Source: Myxococcales bacterium (GTDB lineage: Bacteria; Myxococcota_A; Polyangia; Palsa-1104; SHYY01). From it: DNA of 34,421 nucleotides. The translations under genes were made by a program, and so were the position numbers. Location: contig SHYY01000051.1 in assembly GCA_009692555.1 (NCBI GenBank), forward strand, positions 1 through 34,421, written 5' to 3'. Below are positions 16,034-26,863 of the stretch, in pieces (position 1 is the stretch's first letter; every line of letters starts with the position of its first letter). The notes beneath the pieces were generated by a model. The model was given only the letters and a program-made list of their open reading frames with translations, was not told the DNA's origin and did not search any database.

Positions 16034-16067
16034 GTTCAATCGAAGGCCGCCCGCCGCAGAAGCGGGG

Positions 16068-16949
16068 TTACGGCAGCTCCTTCACCATGTCGCCGTAGGA
16101 GTCGGGCCGGCGGTCGCGGTAGAACTGCCAGGTGCGGCGCGTCTCCTCGATCATCGCGAGATCGAGGTCGGCGATCACCAGCTCGTCCTTGTCCTCGGAG
16201 GCGACCGCCACCAGGTTGCCGCGCGGATCGACGAAATAGGAGGTTCCGTAGAATTTGCCGATGTTCCACGGGCCCTCGGTGCCGACGCGATTCGAGCACC
16301 CCATGAAGTAGCCGTTGGCGACGGCGTGGGCGGGCTGCTCGATCTTCCACAGGTACTGCGAGAGGCCGGCCACCGTCGCTGACGGGTTGAATACGATCTC
16401 CGCGCCGTGCAGGCCGAGCAGGCGCGCACCCTCGGGGAAGTGGCGGTCGTAGCAGATGTAGACGCCGATCGTGACGCCCGAGGAGAGCTTGAAGGTCGGG
16501 TAGCCGAGGTTGCCGGGCTTGAAGAAGAACTTCTCGAAGAAGCCCGGGTTGACATCGGGGATGTGGTTCTTGCGGTACTTGCCGAGGTAGCGCCCGTCGT
16601 GGTCGACCACCGCCGCGGTGTTGTAGTAGACGCCGGCCATCTCGCGCTCGTAGACCGGGATCACCATCGCCATGTTGTACTTCTTGGCGATCGGGGCGAG
16701 CCTCTCGACGGTGGGGCCGGGGACGGGCTCGGCCGCGTCGTACCAGCGGGTGTCCTTCGACGGGCAGAAGTAGGGCCCGTTGAAGATCTCCTGGAGGCAA
16801 AGGATCTGCACACCCTTCTGCCCCGCCTCCTCGATCATCGGGAGGTGCTTCTCGAGCATCGCGCGCTGGATCTCGGCGACCGGCACCTTCTCGTCGTTGA
16901 TCGGGTTTCCCGCCTGGATGAGGCCGCACTTCACGATCCGCTTGTTCAT
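16068..16949 (-). CDS. Beta-ureidopropionase (N-carbamoyl-beta-alanine amidohydrolase)
   Basis: Predicted 293 residues of the nitrilase superfamily. It hydrolyses N-carbamoyl-beta-alanine to beta-alanine, CO2 and ammonia, third step of reductive pyrimidine catabolism. The catalytic triad is E54 (LQEIFNGPYF), K127 (YRKNHIP) and C166 (YICYDRHFPEGAR). The sequence around the Cys, with GARLLGLHGAEIVFNPSAT after it, is the pattern of the ureidopropionase branch rather than of aliphatic nitrilases. Shorter than the eukaryotic enzyme, which has an N-terminal extension. GGAG lies 7 nt before the ATG, and the gap from the aldehyde dehydrogenase gene is 25 bp. An N-carbamoyl-D-amino-acid hydrolase role is less likely in this operon. 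Confidence 0.92.
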   Translation of the reverse strand: MNKRIVKCGLIQAGNPINDEKVPVAEIQRAMLEKHLPMIEEAGQKGVQILCLQEIFNGPYFCPSKDTRWYDAAEPVPGPTVERLAPIAKKYNMAMVIPVYEREMAGVYYNTAAVVDHDGRYLGKYRKNHIPDVNPGFFEKFFFKPGNLGYPTFKLSSGVTIGVYICYDRHFPEGARLLGLHGAEIVFNPSATVAGLSQYLWKIEQPAHAVANGYFMGCSNRVGTEGPWNIGKFYGTSYFVDPRGNLVAVASEDKDELVIADLDLAMIEETRRTWQFYRDRRPDSYGDMVKELP

Positions 16950-16974
16950 GGTCGGCTCCGCTTCCCTGGATTGG

Positions 16975-18453
16975 TTAATAGATGTTGGTGGTGCGCTTGG
17001 TCCCGGTGTAGTCGACGTACACCGTCTTCCATTCGGTATAGAAATCGAGCGCGGTCTTGCCCATCTCGCGCTGCCCGACGCCGGTCGCCTTCATCCCGCC
17101 GAAGGGGAGCTGCGCCTCTCCGCCCACCGTCGGTGAGTTGACGTGGGTGATGCCGGTCTCGATGCGCTCGACGAACTGAAACACGCGCTGCATGTCGTTG
17201 GTGTAGAGCGACGACGAGAGGCCGAAGCGGGTGTGATTGGCGATCTCCAGCGCGTCATCGAAGTCCTTCGCCACCAGGATCGAGAGCGCCGGGCCGAAGA
17301 CCTCCTCCTGCGCGATCCGCATCTCGGACTTCACGCCGGCGAAGATGGTCGGAGCGATGAACAGGCCGCGACCGAGATCCCCGTCGGTGAGGCGGCCGCC
17401 GCCGAGGATGCAGCGCGCCTCGCCCTTGCCCACCTCGAGCAGCTCGAGGACCGACTTCATCTGCCCGTTGTCGACCACCGGGCCCATCGTGACGCCGGGC
17501 TTCGTCCCGTCGCCGATCACCAGCGCCTGCGTCTTGGCGACCACCAGCGCGGTGAACTCTTCGAGGACGCTGGCCTCGACCACCGCCCGCGACGTCGCGG
17601 TGCAGCGCTGGCCGGTCGATCCGAAGGCGCCCTGCACCGTCGCTGTGGCGGCGAGATCGAGGTCGGCGTCGGCGAGCACCACCAGCGGGTTCTTGCCGCC
17701 CATCTCGGCCTGCACCTTCTTGAGATGCTTCGCGGCGCCGACGTTCAAGTGGATGCCGACCTCGTTCGATCCGGTGAAGGAGAGCGCCACGACATCGGGG
17801 TGATTGACCAGCGTGTCACCGACGGCGGAGCCGGGTCCGAAGACCACGTTCAGCACCCCCGGGGGGAGGCCCGCCTGGAGGTACGACTCGCAGAGAATCT
17901 GCGCCGTCCAGGGAGTGTTGGAGGCGGGCTTGAGGACGATCGTGTTGCCGCAGATCAGCGCCGGGGCGACCTTCCACGACGGGATCGCCACCGGGAAGTT
18001 CCACGGCGTGATCAGCCCGACCACGCCGAGCGCCTCACGCTGGGTCCAGCAGAAGGTGGCGGAGAGCTCCGACGGGATGGTCTCGCCGTTCAGCCGCCGC
18101 CCTTCGCCGGCCATGAACTCGATCACGTTGATCCCCTTTTGCACCTCGCCGCGCGCCTCGTGGAGCGTCTTGCCCTCCTCGAGGGTGAGAGCGGTGGCCA
18201 GCTCCTCCTTACGCGCCGTAAGGATTTGCGCCGCGCGCGCCAGAATCTCGCCGCGCTTGGGCGCCGAGGTGCGTCGCCACCCCGGGAACGCCGCCTTGGC
18301 CGCGCGCACCGCGGCCTCGGTCTCCTCGCGCCCCGACATGACCACCTCGCCGATCGACTCGCCGGTGGCGGGGTTGATATTGGCGACGGTGCGCCCGCTC
18401 TTCGCGCCCACCCACTCGCCGTTGATCAGGTTCCGGATCAGCTCGTGTCCCAT
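16975..18453 (-). CDS. NAD(P)-dependent aldehyde dehydrogenase of the pyrimidine operon
   Basis: Predicted 492 residues from the ATG at 18453, chosen because AGGA lies 6 nt upstream; an ATG at 18459 would add two residues but has no spacing. Catalytic parts are intact: N152 (TPWNFP), K175 (LKPAS), E250 (AEMGGKNP), C284 (GSTGQRCTA) and the EEVFGP motif near the C-terminal third. By eye it is nearest to the 2-oxoglutarate-semialdehyde / succinate-semialdehyde branch, not to the CoA-acylating malonate/methylmalonate-semialdehyde dehydrogenases. In this operon it may oxidise malonate semialdehyde derived from beta-alanine, but the aminotransferase needed is absent from the window. It begins 8 bp after the preA stop. 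Confidence 0.88.
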   Translation of the reverse strand: MGHELIRNLINGEWVGAKSGRTVANINPATGESIGEVVMSGREETEAAVRAAKAAFPGWRRTSAPKRGEILARAAQILTARKEELATALTLEEGKTLHEARGEVQKGINVIEFMAGEGRRLNGETIPSELSATFCWTQREALGVVGLITPWNFPVAIPSWKVAPALICGNTIVLKPASNTPWTAQILCESYLQAGLPPGVLNVVFGPGSAVGDTLVNHPDVVALSFTGSNEVGIHLNVGAAKHLKKVQAEMGGKNPLVVLADADLDLAATATVQGAFGSTGQRCTATSRAVVEASVLEEFTALVVAKTQALVIGDGTKPGVTMGPVVDNGQMKSVLELLEVGKGEARCILGGGRLTDGDLGRGLFIAPTIFAGVKSEMRIAQEEVFGPALSILVAKDFDDALEIANHTRFGLSSSLYTNDMQRVFQFVERIETGITHVNSPTVGGEAQLPFGGMKATGVGQREMGKTALDFYTEWKTVYVDYTGTKRTTNIY

Positions 18454-18461
18454 CGTCATTC

Positions 18462-19745
18462 CTAGTGGTGCGGGTCCTTGAGGTAGGCGAACTTGTCGGG
18501 GTCCTTCGAGAAGTCCTTCCAGGTCACGGTGGGGCGGCCGGTCTCGACCTTCTTCATGGTGATGCAGCCGGAGACCGGGCAGACCAGCGAGCAGAGGTTG
18601 CAGCCGACGCACTGGTCCTCGAGGATCCACACATCGGTGCGGCCATCGGCGCGGGGCTTCGCACCGATGCTCTGGTGCGCGCCGTCGTTGCAGGCGACGT
18701 AGCAGAGGCCGCAGCCGATGCACTTCTGCTGATCGACCGAGGCGATGATCTTGTAGTTGAGGTCGAGCTCCTCCCACTTGGTGACGTTCCCGAGCGAGCG
18801 GCCGACGAGGTCATTCACCGACGCGAAGCCCTTCTCGTCGAGGTAGTTGGAGAGGCCGTCGACGAGGTCCTCGATGATCCGGTAGCCGTAGTGCATCACC
18901 GCGGTGCACACCTGCACCGTCGAGGCGCCGAGGAGGAAGAACTCGGCGGCGTCGCGCCAGGTGGAGATCCCGCCGATCCCGGAGATCGGGATCTGCACCT
19001 CGCTGTCCTTCGCCACCGACGCCACCATGTTGAGCGCGATCGGCTTCACGGCGGGGCCGCAGTAGCCGCCGTGCGACGAGCGGCCGGCCACCATCGGGCG
19101 GGGAGAGAAGTTGTCGAGATCGATCCCGGTGATCGAGTTGATGGTGTTGATCAGCGACACCGCGTCGGCGCCGCCCTTCTTCGCCGCGCGCGCGGCGTAG
19201 GTGATATCGCCGATGTTCGGAGTGAGCTTGACGATCACCGGGGTGCGCGCGGCCTCCTTCACCCACTCGGTGATCTTGCAGGTGTACTCGGGCACCTGCC
19301 CGACGGCGGCGCCCATCCCGCGCTCGCTCATCCCGTGCGGGCAGCCGAAGTTGAGCTCGAGGCCATCGGCGCCCGAGCCTTCGGCGCGCTTGACGATCTC
19401 GTGCCACGTCTCGCGCTTCGACTCCACCATCAGCGACGCGATCACGGCGTGCTTCGGGTAGCGCTTCTTGACCTCGGTGATCTCGCGGAAGTTGATCTCC
19501 GGGGTGCGGTCGGTGATCAGCTCGATGTTGTTGAGCCCCATCATCCGGACGCCGCCGATATCGACCGACGAGTAGCGCGAGGAGACGTTGACGATCGGAT
19601 CGCCGATCGTCTTCCAGACCGCACCGCCCCAGCCGGCGTCGAAGGCGCGCATCACCTGATCGCCGGTGTTGGTCGGCGGGGCGGAGGCGAGCCAGTAGGG
19701 GTTGGGCGACGAGATCCCGGCGAACTTGGAGGAAAGATCGGCCAT
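18462..19745 (-). CDS. preA: NAD-dependent dihydropyrimidine dehydrogenase, catalytic subunit PreA
   Basis: Predicted 427 residues. With PreT it reduces uracil or thymine to the dihydro form. The N-terminal FMN-binding TIM barrel resembles class 1 dihydroorotate dehydrogenase: ELNFGCPHGMSERGMG at 130-145, KLTPN at 173-177, INTINS at 199-204, and the FMN-phosphate motif GIGGI at 256-260. C-terminally there are two [4Fe-4S] ferredoxin motifs, C342-x2-C345-x2-C348-x3-C352 and C379-x2-C382-x2-C385-x3-C389. The residue matching the human enzyme's catalytic Cys appears to be V148 (GMGAAVGQ). The start at 19745 shares one base with the stop of preT (TGATG), so the subunits are translationally coupled. 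The open frame extends upstream only as a shadow of preT. Confidence 0.95.
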   Translation of the reverse strand: MADLSSKFAGISSPNPYWLASAPPTNTGDQVMRAFDAGWGGAVWKTIGDPIVNVSSRYSSVDIGGVRMMGLNNIELITDRTPEINFREITEVKKRYPKHAVIASLMVESKRETWHEIVKRAEGSGADGLELNFGCPHGMSERGMGAAVGQVPEYTCKITEWVKEAARTPVIVKLTPNIGDITYAARAAKKGGADAVSLINTINSITGIDLDNFSPRPMVAGRSSHGGYCGPAVKPIALNMVASVAKDSEVQIPISGIGGISTWRDAAEFFLLGASTVQVCTAVMHYGYRIIEDLVDGLSNYLDEKGFASVNDLVGRSLGNVTKWEELDLNYKIIASVDQQKCIGCGLCYVACNDGAHQSIGAKPRADGRTDVWILEDQCVGCNLCSLVCPVSGCITMKKVETGRPTVTWKDFSKDPDKFAYLKDPHH

Positions 19746-21088
19746 CACGCGGCTCCCTTGGTTTGCGAACGAAGCCAGCCATCGATGCTGCGCGCGGCGC
19801 GCTTGCCTTCCGCGACAGCGTTGACGACCTCCTTGCCGCCCGAGACGCAGTCCCCGCCGGCGAAGTAGCGCGGATTGGAGGTCTGCCCGTGCTCGTCGAC
19901 CACCGGGCGATTGCGCACCAGCTTGACCCCCGGCAGCGACGAGAGCAGCGCCGAATGGGCGACCTGGCCGGAGGCCTTGAGGACGAGATCGCACGGGATC
20001 TCGGAGTAGCTGCCGGGCACCGGCTCGAGCGCGGCCGATCGGCCCTCCTGGCCGCCCTGGGCCCGCATCCTGGTGAGCGCGAGCGACTCGACGTGGCCGG
20101 CCGAGCCGTTGACCGCCGTCGGTGCGGAGTCGAGGACGAAGCGGCAGCCGTCGTGCTGGGCCAGCTCCTGCTCGTGGTGGTAGGCCGGCATCTCGGCGCG
20201 CCCACGACGGTAGACAAGGTGGACCTCGCGGGCGCCGAGGCGGGCCGACTGGGTGACCGCGTCGATCGCCGTGTTGCCGCCACCGATGACGATGACCCGC
20301 TTTCCGAGCACGCGCTTTTGCGCGGCGGCGCGATCGGTCTTGAGCTCGGCGATCAGATCGAGCGCATCGAGGACGCCGTCGAGGTCCTCGCCGGGGATGC
20401 CGAGCGCGCCCACCTTCCCGAGGCCCACACCGACGAAGATCGCCGCGAAGTCGCGCTCGAGATCGGCGATCGATACGTCCTTGCCGACGGTGACGCCGGT
20501 CTTGACCTCGACCCCGAGCTGCCGCACCCACTCGATCTCCTGGAGCGCGAACGCGGAGCTCATCTTGTAGTCGGCGACCCCGACGGTGTTGAGGCCGCCC
20601 GGCCGCTGCGCCGCCTCGAGCACCACCGGGAGGTGGCCGAGCCGGGCCAGCTCGGCGGCGCAGGCGAGGCCGGCAGGTCCCCCGCCGATGATCGCCACCC
20701 GCGCCGCGTCCACCCTCTTTTGCGGCGGCGGGAAGAGCTTCGCCAGGCTGTCGCCGCCGCGCGCCATCAGCCAGTCGGTGCTGTGGCGCTGGAGCTGGCC
20801 GATCTTGATCGGCTTGTGGTGCAGATCGTTCAGCACGCACGCCCCCTCGCACAGCACCTCGGTGGGGCAGACCCGGGCGCACGAGGCCCCGAGGATGTTC
20901 GCCTCGAGGATCGTCCGCGCCGAGCCGCGCAGGTTGCCGGTGCCGATCTTCTTGATGAAGCCCGGCACATCGATGTGCGTCGGACAGGCCCTCGTGCAGG
21001 GGGCGTCGAAGCACATCAGGCAGCGGTTCGCCTCGGAAAGCGCTTCGTCGCCGGCCAGAGCCGGTTTGATCTCCTGGAAACGGTCCAC
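19745..21088 (-). CDS. preT: NAD-dependent dihydropyrimidine dehydrogenase, electron-transfer subunit PreT
   Basis: Predicted 447 residues from a GTG at 21088, chosen for AGGGAGG 5 nt upstream and because the homologous N-terminus (MDRFQEIKPAL) begins there. It takes electrons from NAD(P)H via FAD and Fe-S clusters and passes them to PreA. N-terminal cluster ligands: C23, C26, C31, C35 and C70, C74, C80, C84. The FAD dinucleotide motif IIGGGPAGL is at 133-141, a second one (VIVIGGGNTAIDA) near 290-302 binds the pyridine nucleotide, and a C-terminal GGDCV FAD-contact motif follows. It matches the glutamate-synthase small-subunit-like domain of eukaryotic dihydropyrimidine dehydrogenase, here as a separate chain. 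First gene of the eight-gene operon. Confidence 0.94.
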   Translation of the reverse strand: MDRFQEIKPALAGDEALSEANRCLMCFDAPCTRACPTHIDVPGFIKKIGTGNLRGSARTILEANILGASCARVCPTEVLCEGACVLNDLHHKPIKIGQLQRHSTDWLMARGGDSLAKLFPPPQKRVDAARVAIIGGGPAGLACAAELARLGHLPVVLEAAQRPGGLNTVGVADYKMSSAFALQEIEWVRQLGVEVKTGVTVGKDVSIADLERDFAAIFVGVGLGKVGALGIPGEDLDGVLDALDLIAELKTDRAAAQKRVLGKRVIVIGGGNTAIDAVTQSARLGAREVHLVYRRGRAEMPAYHHEQELAQHDGCRFVLDSAPTAVNGSAGHVESLALTRMRAQGGQEGRSAALEPVPGSYSEIPCDLVLKASGQVAHSALLSSLPGVKLVRNRPVVDEHGQTSNPRYFAGGDCVSGGKEVVNAVAEGKRAARSIDGWLRSQTKGAA

Positions 21089-21150
21089 CCGTGCCTCCCT
21101 GATCGGCGCCGCGCAGGGCGCTGCTTTGCGAGGGCCAGAGCTTACCAGAA

Positions 21151-21170
21151 GTCGACAAGCTCCTGTCGAC
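21151..21170. promoter_or_regulatory. Perfect 7-6-7 palindrome upstream of preT, candidate operator
   Basis: GTCGACA, six bases AGCTCC, then TGTCGAC. It is centred about 72 bp before the preT GTG in the 100-bp space between preT and the YkgJ-type gene, where a regulator of the pyrimidine operon would bind. It could instead be a hairpin ending the YkgJ-type transcript, but no T-tract follows on the minus strand. It differs from the TTGACCA-type RutR site. No regulator gene is visible nearby. Confidence 0.45.
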
Positions 21171-21188
21171 ACCTTCGATCGAACCTCG

Positions 21189-21917
21189 TCAATCGCCAGT
21201 GATCCGGTGGACCGCGACGCAGACCGATTCCTGGCGATGGCGCTCCTCGGAGGGGCGATTCGCGTTGTGCGCGGCGCGCAGGACCTTGGTCGCCGACTGC
21301 ATGAACCGATCGAGCGGAACGAAGGCGAGCGCGGCGGGGGCTCGGCCCGACGGGTGGTCGGCGGCGCACAGCTCGTGGGTGTCGAGGGCGAGGGCGTTGC
21401 GACAGCCGAGCGGGCGCACCGGGTAGATCGTGCAGCGGCCCTCGTGGTTGAACGCGCACAGGACCCGTCGCCGGAATTGCAAGAGGTGCAGCGCGTCGTA
21501 GCCCACCGGGTCACCGGCGACGAAGCGATCCGTCAGCCGCTCCGGCGCATCGCCCACCGCCACGCGCCAGGGGCGGTACGCCGCGAGGAAGGCAGCGCGC
21601 GCCGCCGCGTTCTCGGGCCGGTCGAGGAAGCGCGCGATCGCCAGCGCCTCGGGACGGTAGACCATCACCATCACCTCGCAGCAGGCGTTGCAGCCCTCCC
21701 GGCAGGCGATGGTGAAGCCGCTCTCGGAGGCGACGCGCGCCCGCGCGGCGGTCCCGAGGTCGACCTGGGCGGCGAGCGCGGCGGCGAGGGCGCTGCATTC
21801 CTCGTCGCCCACCGGGCGCGGGAACGGCCGCGCTCCGGTCGCGTAGCTGGCCTTTCCGGCGAGCTCTGCCGCCAGCTCCCCGAGGCGAGCGTCGTCGGTG
21901 GCGCCTTTGGCCGTCAC
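21189..21917 (-). CDS. YkgJ/UPF0153-type Cys-cluster protein
   Basis: Predicted 242 residues from a GTG at 21917. The core motif C72-x3-C76-x2-C79-C80 (ACREGCNACC) with a later C...YP.RP..CR segment (RCTIYPVRPLGCRNA) defines the YkgJ-like zinc- or iron-chelating family, whose biochemical role is not settled; some members take part in radical or methyl-transfer chemistry. The N-terminal 60 residues are Ala-rich and helical. It starts 10 bp after the aminopeptidase stop, so the two are co-transcribed. It lies ahead of the pyrimidine operon but is separated from it by 100 bp and a palindrome, so a link to that pathway is uncertain. Confidence 0.82.
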   Translation of the reverse strand: MTAKGATDDARLGELAAELAGKASYATGARPFPRPVGDEECSALAAALAAQVDLGTAARARVASESGFTIACREGCNACCEVMVMVYRPEALAIARFLDRPENAAARAAFLAAYRPWRVAVGDAPERLTDRFVAGDPVGYDALHLLQFRRRVLCAFNHEGRCTIYPVRPLGCRNALALDTHELCAADHPSGRAPAALAFVPLDRFMQSATKVLRAAHNANRPSEERHRQESVCVAVHRITGD

Positions 21918-21927
21918 AGCAGCTCGG

Positions 21928-24522
<2,595 letters not shown>

Positions 24523-24579
24523 GCGGACTCCTCACACTGGAAAGCGGAAAACGCCGACGATAGCAGGAAACGGAGCTCC

Positions 24580-25359
24580 TCAAGCCTCTCCGAGGGCGCT
24601 CCGGGCCTCCGCGCTGTACCCGCCGTCCTCCTCGCGCACCACCAGCGGCGGCTCGATGACCAGCCCCCCCCGCCCTCCCTTCACCGCCTCGACCAGGACC
24701 CGGTTCGCGGGCACCGACGAACGCGGATGGACCGCCCGCAGGCGCACCGGGCGGAGGCCCTCACCCACCAGCGACGCCAGGAGATCGGGCAGCCGCTCCG
24801 ACGGGAACACCACCGCCGCGCGCCCGCCCGGCTTGAGGAGACGGCGCGCCTCTCTGGCGAGATCGGCGAGGCTCATCCGCAGCTCGTGCCGCGCCATCGC
24901 CTCCCCGGCATCGAGCACCGTGGGGCCGCTCGCGACGGTGAAGTAGGGCGGGCTGGACACCACCAGGCGAAACGAGGCGCCCGGCAGCGCCGCCCGCGCG
25001 CGCCGCGCCTGCCCGAGATCCACCTCCACCACCTGCACCCGCTCGCGCAGGCCGTTCTCGTCGATGTTGCGCCGCGCCAGCGACGCCATCCGTGGCTGCA
25101 GCTCGGCCAGCACCACCCGCGCCTCCGGCCAGCGCAGCGCGAGCGCGAGGCCGATCACGCCCACCCCGGCGCACAGGTCGCACACCCGGTCCGGCGGCGG
25201 ATCGGGCGCGATGAAGTGCGCCAGCAGGAGCGAGTCGACATTGAAGCGATAGCCCGTCCGCGGCTGCCATAACCTCAGGCGACCACGCAGGATTTCGTCG
25301 CGCGTGTCGTCGCACGGCGCGAGGGTGGACGCGGAGGGAACGGACCCGCTGAGCCTCAT
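24580..25359 (-). CDS. TrmN6-like SAM-dependent methyltransferase
   Basis: Predicted 259 residues from the only ATG in the right place (25359). The Rossmann methyltransferase fold is clear: SAM motif I DLCAGVGVIGLALA at 61-74, acidic ribose-binding strand VVLAELQP at 82-89, and the amino-methyltransferase motif SPPY at 136-139. The preceding GYRFNVDSLLLAHF is the hallmark of the TrmN6/YfiC family, which makes N6-methyladenosine at A37 of tRNA1(Val). The usual NPPY is SPPY here. Other N6-adenine or glutamine methyltransferases share these motifs, so the tRNA target is probable, not certain. It follows the DUF1015 gene, with about 100 bp of repeats and small hairpins between them. Confidence 0.82.
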   Translation of the reverse strand: MRLSGSVPSASTLAPCDDTRDEILRGRLRLWQPRTGYRFNVDSLLLAHFIAPDPPPDRVCDLCAGVGVIGLALALRWPEARVVLAELQPRMASLARRNIDENGLRERVQVVEVDLGQARRARAALPGASFRLVVSSPPYFTVASGPTVLDAGEAMARHELRMSLADLAREARRLLKPGGRAAVVFPSERLPDLLASLVGEGLRPVRLRAVHPRSSVPANRVLVEAVKGGRGGLVIEPPLVVREEDGGYSAEARSALGEA

Positions 25360-25360
25360 C

Positions 25361-25404
25361 GACCCGCCGAGGGCGGCTGAGTTTGTTGACCCGCCGAAGG
25401 CGGC
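25361..25404. repeat. 27-bp tandem repeat with two small hairpins between DUF1015 and methyltransferase genes
   Basis: GACCCGCCGA-R-GGCGGCT occurs at 25361 and again 27 bases later at 25388. Each copy can fold as a 5-bp CCGCC/GGCGG stem with a 3-base loop. A further stem, GTCCCC (25413-25418) with GGGGAC (25426-25431), lies next to them. The three hairpins in a row fill the space before the methyltransferase ATG and could slow transcription or mask its ribosome binding site. Confidence 0.6.
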
Positions 25405-25460
25405 TCCAAAGCGTCCCCCTGATGCGGGGACACCACAGCCGCCCCTGGGTCTTCGGGGAC

Positions 25461-26816
25461 TCATCCGGCCGCCGGAAGCGGAACCTCCTCGGCGGGATCG
25501 ATCGGATTCATCACCAGCCCCGAGGCGATCTTCGGGTAGAAGAAGGTCGATTTCTGGGGCATCACCTCGCCCGCGTCGGCCATCGCCTGCACCTGCTGCA
25601 CGCGCGTCGGGTTCATCAGGAAGACCGCCTGCACGTCGGGGGAGTTGAGCTCGTCGAACGCCTTGTCCAGGGCCTTGGCGTAGCGGAGGTTGCTCTGCTT
25701 CTCCTGCGCGTGGCGGTCGATCCCGAGCAGCGTCTCGAAGAGGAGGCCGTGGAGCAGCGCCACGTCGAGCTCGCCGAACACCTTCGGGCCCTTCATCGCC
25801 GGGACGCTGGAGACGATCAGGTCGCCGCGCACGCGCAGGTAGGCGATGGTGCCCGCGCCCGGGCAGGCCATCGCGAACGTCGGACCTTTTTTTGCGTGAC
25901 CGACGAGCGCGCGCTTGACCACCTGCGGGTCGGCCAGCGGCCCCTCCACGACCACGAAGAACTCCCGCGCGCGCTTGATCAAGGACGCGCGGTCGAAGCC
26001 TGCCAGCCCGTGAAGCACGCGGTGGGTCGGCAGCACCACCAGCCCGGGGTCGTCCATGTTGCAGAAGAACATCACCCCGTACTCGACGGCGGAGCGCCCG
26101 GACGGCGCTCCTTCCCCTGGCCCTGGCGGGACCTCTTTTCGCAGCTCCTCGCGCAGCGCGAGCATGGTCTCGTAGCGGTGGTGTCCGTCGGCGATGTAGA
26201 CCTTCTCTTCGGCCAGGAAGTCGATCACTTCGCGCTGCGCCGCCGGGTCGACGAGGCGCCACATGCGATGGTGCACGCCGTCGGTGGTGGTGCCCTCGAG
26301 GGCCGGCTCGCTCCGCTCGATCTCGACGAACGGCGCGTCGGTGCGGCGGTCGGGGTCCTTGTAGAGGCCGAAGATCTGCGAGAAGTGGGCGCGGGTGGCG
26401 CGCATCAGCTTCAAGCGGTCGGCCTTCGGGCCCGAGAGGGTACGCTCGTGCGGGAGCACCACGCTCTCGTCGAAGCGGTGGAGACGGATGCGGGCGACGA
26501 AGCCCTTCCGCACGATCGGGGCCCCATCGACGGCGAAGCTCTGGTGATAGCGGTAGATCGCCGGCTGCTCGTCTCGCGCCAGCACACCCTCGCCGAGCCA
26601 TTGCTGGAGATCGCGGGCCGCCCGCGGGTAGCGGGAATCGGGGTCCTTCTCGTCGGGCTGCGGCAGGATCAGGCGCACGCAGTTGTGGGGATCGAGCTGC
26701 TCGAGCTGGACGCGCTCGGCGTCGGAGATGACGTCGTATGGCGGGGCGAGGAGGCGGGATGGATCGCCGCTCTTGGGGGTGTAGAGAATGCCGCGAAACG
26801 GCGCGATCTCGGCCAT
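25461..26816 (-). CDS. DUF1015 family protein
   Basis: Predicted 451 residues from the ATG at 26816, with GAGGAG 5 nt upstream. The family signature is clear: the N-terminus AEIAPFRGILY followed by APPYDVIS and NCVRLILP, the central VYIADGHHRYET at about 233-244 and the FFCNMDDPGL segment. DUF1015 proteins are widespread in bacteria; their biochemical role is not known to me, although the His-rich GHHRYET suggests a catalytic or nucleotide/metal-binding site. Length is normal and no membrane segment is visible. Its neighbours (methyltransferase, DUF234 fragment) do not suggest a pathway. Confidence 0.82.
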   Translation of the reverse strand: MAEIAPFRGILYTPKSGDPSRLLAPPYDVISDAERVQLEQLDPHNCVRLILPQPDEKDPDSRYPRAARDLQQWLGEGVLARDEQPAIYRYHQSFAVDGAPIVRKGFVARIRLHRFDESVVLPHERTLSGPKADRLKLMRATRAHFSQIFGLYKDPDRRTDAPFVEIERSEPALEGTTTDGVHHRMWRLVDPAAQREVIDFLAEEKVYIADGHHRYETMLALREELRKEVPPGPGEGAPSGRSAVEYGVMFFCNMDDPGLVVLPTHRVLHGLAGFDRASLIKRAREFFVVVEGPLADPQVVKRALVGHAKKGPTFAMACPGAGTIAYLRVRGDLIVSSVPAMKGPKVFGELDVALLHGLLFETLLGIDRHAQEKQSNLRYAKALDKAFDELNSPDVQAVFLMNPTRVQQVQAMADAGEVMPQKSTFFYPKIASGLVMNPIDPAEEVPLPAAG

Positions 26817-26863
26817 GGGGTCTCCTCGGGGTGGCGGGAGTGGAGCACCTCGCACCACTGGCG

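Noticed and set aside
19746..21158. Upstream extension of the preA frame to 898 codons
   Set aside because: It is a shadow of preT; the preA N-terminus and coupling TGATG at 19743-19747 fix the start.
25361..25431. CRISPR-like repeat array
   Set aside because: Only two repeat units of 27-bp period with no spacer structure.
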